DNA of 64,000 nt from Chrysemys picta bellii (lineage: Eukaryota; Chordata; Testudines; Emydidae), in NCBI RefSeq assembly GCF_011386835.1, contig NC_088796.1, positions 30,087,011 to 30,151,010 of the forward strand, in the 5' to 3' direction. Below the pieces are notes generated by a model. It searched no databases. It saw nothing but the letters and a program-made list of their open reading frames with translations, and had not been told where the DNA came from. Both the position numbers and the translations under genes were made by a program. This document shows positions 59,163 to 64,000 of the stretch, in pieces (position 1 is the stretch's first letter; each line of letters opens with the position of its first letter).

Positions 59163-59947
59163 GGAATTAAAAATGTCTTCTTCATTTCTTACAAGTCATC
59201 TCATACCCTAGGAGTGAAACTCCTTGTGTCTCTTCCCTTATCTTCTGTATTCAGTGCTAAATATAGCAAATAAGTTACCTGCAGTAGGGATTTTTAAAAC
59301 ATCCAGAGATAGACGAATACCCTCTCAACAGCCTATTTATGTTAAATGAACAGAAAATTCCCAGTCTACTGTTTGGTTTGGCATACTCCTCTTCATATCC
59401 TGGTATGAGACTAGCAGCTCCCTCTTTCTCTGCATTGGACTATCTAGTATGTTTTTTTTGCTATTAAAAGCAGATTTTACTTCCACTAGGCTGCAGTTTA
59501 TTATGATTAGAGCTGAGTTAATAATCCAAAGTTGTTCCATACATGTTGGTTTGAAATTGTACATAATTTCACTTCAGCCATGCTTGTATGCCTATTATTG
59601 CATGTGCCTCCTGTGAACATTTCAATGATTTTGAATTTTGCTGGGAAAAAAATTTAAATTTACACAGAAATATTTGTCAGAGAACAGAAACAATACTTTC
59701 TGACTCATCCGACCAATCACAACTAAGCATATAGCTCAAATAGCTGCAGTCAACCCAGAGTCTAAAAATGTATTTAAATGTGATTAATTAATGACAAATC
59801 AGTTCAAGGAAACTGATGTGTTCACGGATACACTATAAAGCAGAAAAATTACCAGATTATTTATTCCTAGCAAATAAATCACTTATTTTTACTTGTGATC
59901 CAATTCCAGCCAGGCTGAACAAGGCCTTTGGTATATGTATGCCTTTG
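59163..59947. other. Unassigned DNA
   Basis: No gene or element recognised. Confidence 0.5.
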
Positions 59948-59955
59948 GTATAGGT

Positions 59956-62695
59956 CAGTGGTTCCCAAACTTTAACAACCCGCGAACCTCTTTCACAAAA
60001 TGTCAAATCTCGTGAACCCCCTCCTAAAAATGAATATTTCCAGGGATTTTCTCCCTTACCTGAGCATAAATTATAAAAGCAGTGATCTTGGAAATATAAA
60101 ATTTGTTTTTTTTATGACACACTTATTACACACTATTCATTAATTACATTATTAATTTTATTACATTATGAAAATGGTACCACTCTTCCAAGATTTCACT
60201 TTCGTAGTTTGTATCACTTCGATTAAGCCTGTTATAGGACAAGGCTCCTACATGTTTAATCAAGGAGTATCAGACGTGAAACAGCATGAAGGTATTTAAG
60301 AAGCCAACTCAAATAAAGAATTCATCCTACACTACAAGCATTCGGGTCTTAAGCAGTCCAGGCAAACAACGCACGACTACAACAAAGCTTAAACTTGTTC
60401 TTCATAATAATTAAAAAAAAAAACCACTAGCAGACTATTTAATTTTAAAAACAGCAAAAGATATCCACCCACCTTTCCATTTCTCATAAGGAGTCAAAGT
60501 TTAAATCTCCTCAGTGTGATGGATGCGCTTGCTTTGATCTGCATAGCTCTTGGAAGTCTGGAACCATTAGAGAAAGATAAAGTCTCAGGTCTGGTTTGGT
60601 ATTGAGTCCGCTTCTGTATTTGGTTTTCAGATGTGCATACGAGGAAAATGCTTTCTTGCATAAGTATGTTGTTGAAAACAGTAACAAAACTGTAGTAGCT
60701 TTTTGTGCCAACAGGGGGTACTTGTTTCTTAAACTCAGCCAAAAGTTGATCAATGAGATACTTCTGAAACTCCTTTTCAGCTTGCAATCTCAATAGATCT
60801 CAATCAATTTCTCTTTTTCCTCAGTGCTCAGTATTTGCATTGAGAATGTGGCATCATCAAAGGGGTTGTGAATTCAGTCATTATTGCCTGACATAGCTGG
60901 AAAGTATTCCCTGAACATTGTGCAAAGTCCTTTTAGGTGTGCAGTTATTTTGGTTTTAGTGCATTGATCCAACCGAAGTTTATGTTCTGCCAGGAAGTCA
61001 TGAAGGGTACTGAAACAGTCAGTTTGATTGTTTTCCAAACACCTTTCCCAAAACTGCAACTTCTTTATCATGGTTATTATTCAACTCGGTCTTCCACGTT
61101 AAAAACTGTTACATTGAAGCCTTGAAGAGATAAAATTAGATCATTAATCCTTGAGAAAATGTCTGCTAAATAAGCTAGGCTCTGGAGCCAGACATGATTG
61201 TCTATACAGCTGGCAAGGTGGAAAGGGTGGCTGTTGGAAAAAAAACCTAGGATTTCTGTTCTAAGCTCAAACAAGCACACAAGGATTTTGCCCCATGAAA
61301 GATATCTAACTTTGGTATGGGTCAACAGACAGTTGTGTACACTACCCATTTCTTCACAAAGTACATGAAATATTCTGGAATTTGTTGGCTCTGATTTTAT
61401 GAAATTCACCATTTTCACTGCATTGTTCAGCACTTCCTTCAGTCCCCCAGGCATGCATTTTGCCGTGAGGGCTTGTCTATGGATACTGTAATGAGTCCTA
61501 GAGACATTTGCTGCAGTCTTTTTTGTTTGAGCTACAAATCCGGTATACTTCCCCGTCAGTGATGTGGCCCCATCAGTGCAAATGTGTAGGCAACAAGACC
61601 AATCTATTTCCTTTTCCTTTCTATTTTCCTTTCCTCCACTTGTACGTTCTTTCAATGGTTGGGAAAACAACAAGTCTTCTTCAGCAATACCTTCATTCAC
61701 ATAACTTCATTGTACAAACACTAGCAAAATAGACAGATTAGCAACATCAGTTGATTCATCCAACTGTATAGCATAATATGGACTATTTTTAACTCTATGT
61801 ACAATTGTGGTCTATACATAACTTGACATATCATTAATTCTTCACAACAATGTATTATTGGACAAAGATACTATGTCAATCCTTTTTGCAGCCTTTTCTC
61901 CAAGCATGCAATGAACTACTCCTTTTATTGGGCCAATCAAGGTCTCTGCTCTGGTATGGGCTTCTGATGCTTTTGCTACTTGGTAGCTTACTTGGTACAA
62001 CACTTTAAGTGCATTTTCTTTATTAGTACTTGATTTGGATACAAAACTGGTAATGTCACTTTTCCACTCGGCTAACTTTCGCTTAAAAAATCAACAGGCT
62101 TATCGAGTTGTGTGGGGTGCCTAGTTTCTAAGTGGTGCTGAAGTAGAGAAGGTTTTAGGCTGCTGTTTGCTAGAACATCACCACAAATTATGCACTGTGG
62201 TTTTGGACACTCTTGATCACCAATGCATGAAAAGACATATTTTATATAATCGTCATTTTCTTTTCTTCATAAGCAACTTTCCAGGACCACCATGATCATT
62301 TGACTTAGATTTTCCACATTTTGGACTTGACAAAACACTAGCTGATGTCGAACGTTCATTTCCTCATGTCTTTACACTTTCCGTTTTCAGCCACTTGTCC
62401 ATTATTGGGTGTACAACAGTTCAAATAAAAATAACACCGAGAACACTAACAAATGAACAAACTAGTACATGAGAAGATTCATTCATGTCTCACTGAAGCA
62501 AAACAGAATACCAGAGAATGACAGAGTATTGACTACCTGAGGGATGTTACTGCTGCTACATTGGCTACAATGACCTTGGTTCCAGTTTGGCGCGCAAACA
62601 CTTTTTCTTCCGCCATTATGGAATTTTTTCAGAGAACCCCCTGTAACATTTCACAAACCCCCAAGGGTTCACGAACCACACTTTGGGAACTACTG
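59956..62695 (-). mobile_element. hAT DNA transposon, 2.7 kb, near full-length but broken
   Basis: Terminal inverted repeats CAGTGGTTCCCAAACTTT and, from the right, CAGTAGTTCCCAAAGTGTGG. Target duplications GTATAGGT (59948-59955) and GTGTAGGT (62696-62703), one mismatch. The interior holds a degraded BED-finger hAT transposase gene on the minus strand. Sub-terminal GAACCCCC stretches lie near both ends. It is the only element here that keeps most of a hAT transposase gene. Confidence 0.93.
60494..62260 (-). pseudogene. hAT transposase gene (ZBED5/FAM200-like), disrupted
   Basis: In order on the minus strand: a BED-type zinc finger near 62230-62120 (PQCIICGDVLANSS, then LLQHHLETRHP), a stop-containing linker, and YAIQLDESTDVANLSILLVF near 61780 (first catalytic D). 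A 207-codon frame follows at 61700-61077 with ICTDGATSLTGKYTGFVAQ (second D) and THYSIHRQALTAK, TKVRYLSWGKILVCLFELRT and LAYLADIFSRINDLILSLQG. The hAT C-terminal dimerisation block is at 60753-60511 (YPLLAQKATTVLLLFSTTYL, then LKTKYRSGLNTKPDLRLYLS). The family is that from which host genes such as ZBED5 and FAM200 arose. Several stops and frameshifts make it non-functional; the surrounding terminal repeats argue against domestication. Confidence 0.9.
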
Positions 62696-62703
62696 GTGTA
62701 GGT

Positions 62704-63584
62704 GACTCACATATTTCTTTCATTATTAATTTTCTTTATGATTTAAATTGTTTTACATTATTTAGTATACTTATTTTCAATGTTTTGTGCAAAAAATAGT
62801 TAATTGATCATTTGGGGCTTGAGTCAAGTCTACTGAAATCTAATGGATTGTTTGACTTCAACAGGCTTTACAGGTCTATAATCAAGGTGATCAGCTAATT
62901 GATTTGTGTGTATGTGTAATTTGGGTTCAAAGGAACTATTAGCTGTCATTTTATTCACAAGACAAGCATAATTTGCAACTCATGTCCTACTGTAGTTTGT
63001 GTTTCCTTTCAAAGAGCATGTCCTAAAAATAGCACACCTTGCATAAGAGGCCAATTTTTTCAATCTGTAATAGCATTGCATGGACATTTAAATTAGCAAA
63101 AAGGTTCTCACAAATGCAAACTGGTGAGAACTTTCACTTGCCTACTGCCCAAAGAAAGCCAAGTACTTAAGCAACTTGGATTATCCTGCCCCAAGTGCCA
63201 TCTTTAATTTAGAAATATTTAATTAATCATTATCCTCACTCAAAGCTAAACTCTTGGAATTGCGTTTTCCGGTCAATTGATAGTTTAGTGTCTAATTGAT
63301 CGAGATCCAATAAACCAGTGTTAAAATGACAGAATGCCTGAGTCAGTGTTACAACAATGGCATCATTTTACATACTAAAAATAATATGCATATTTGTTCA
63401 GTATGTCTGGTTGTCTGCTTTTGCAACCTCATGGTATGAAGAAAACCTGTTAAAAAGTTTACCAGGATGTAAAGATATTTTAACAGTAATGACATTTATC
63501 TATTTTCTCTATTTTTCATCTCAGAGAGATTGATGAAAAGTACAGCAGAAGTGGTTTTGCAGGCTAACACTATCAGACTTTCAA
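62704..63584. other. Unassigned AT-rich DNA
   Basis: No gene or element recognised. Confidence 0.5.
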
Positions 63585-63780
63585 AAAACAGAGCTAACTG
63601 AAAATTTGAATTTACAATGAAAAATGTCAAAAATTAAATATGAAAAATTTCAATTGAAAAAAACCCCTAAAAAGTTTATTATTTTCAGATTCCCCCCATT
63701 AAATTTTTCAGTAAAAAAAAGGACATCAAAGTTTTAAATATTAAAAAACCTACAACATTTCAAAAACCAAGTACAAAAAT
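63585..63780. repeat. AT-rich element fragment
   Basis: AGAGCTAACTGAAAATTTG followed by many AAAATTTC and TGAAAAATT phrases, like the elements at 41.7 and 49.5 kb. The ends are not resolvable. Confidence 0.45.
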
Positions 63781-63894
63781 CACATTTGAAAATATTTCTT
63801 CTTCCAGTTGTAATTAAAAATACTTAATGGGTCCAGACCTGAACTCTGTTGTAGACAGTGAACATATATTACTTATTAGAGAAGATTTGCTTGA

Positions 63895-64000
63895 GTAAAG
63901 ATTTCAGGATTTACAGAGTGCTTTTACTTCAAAGCACTTTTAAAGTAAATGAAGTCTCACAACACCCATCTGAGATTGGCAAGTAAGTATTATCCTCATT
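63895..64000 (-). repeat. MIR-like SINE, cut by the window edge
   Basis: CAAAGCACTTTTAAAGTAAA, CACAACACCCATCTGAGATT and AAGTAAGTATTATCCTCATT match the start of the reverse-strand SINE seen at 25770-25995. Confidence 0.55.

Noticed and set aside
1..64000. CRISPR array, operon or prophage structure
   Set aside because: No regularly spaced repeats and no prokaryotic gene density; repeats, splice sites and polyadenylation signals are those of a vertebrate genome.

Overview
The window is vertebrate nuclear DNA with no bacterial-style gene layout, and it fits a turtle (Testudines) best. The pointers are several CR1 LINE pieces, a tRNA-headed SINE with a CR1-like 3' tail of the turtle Cry type (11697-11838), old MIR-like SINEs, and many PIF/Harbinger and hAT DNA transposons with their short derivatives. 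The species call rests on recognised repeat styles, not on a search. I see no confident host gene. The best host-exon candidate is a short possible last exon on the minus strand at 21100-21151, so the window is probably intronic or intergenic.

Layout. 1-2893 is AT-rich single-copy-like DNA. 2894-3196 is a palindromic Harbinger MITE. 3502-8467 is a fold-back repeat split by a complete 4.8 kb PIF/Harbinger transposon (3624-8443). That transposon carries an intact two-exon Myb/trihelix protein gene (+), an intact DDE transposase gene (-) and a third open frame, antisense inside the Myb intron. 8481-29000 is mostly unassigned DNA with SINE and CR1 fragments, an LTR-like repeat and palindromes. 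29005-31425 holds a CR1 remnant, a Harbinger MITE and a hAT nested in a second hAT. 33470-41690 holds another MITE, CR1 pieces, two fold-back repeats and a worn L2-like LINE. 43168-49354 is a second, decayed Harbinger copy containing two hAT insertions and a CR1. 49465-59150 holds AT-rich elements, tRNA-like heads and a fourth fold-back repeat. 59956-62695 is a near full-length but broken hAT transposon with matching ends and an 8-bp target duplication.

How the parts fit. In the intact Harbinger element the Myb protein and the transposase are convergently transcribed toward facing AATAAA signals with a 3' hairpin between them. Subterminal TCGA-rich repeats are likely binding sites, and similar ends and motifs on short MITEs suggest mobilisation in trans.

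Two observations deserve most attention. The first is the third, antisense Harbinger frame: the same protein-level sequence is recognisable in the diverged, decayed second copy. The second is a set of four fold-back repeats with 12-15 bp target duplications, fixed outer ends and variable turn-around points. In the longer ones the two arms share variants private to that copy, which means one arm was copied from the other during insertion.
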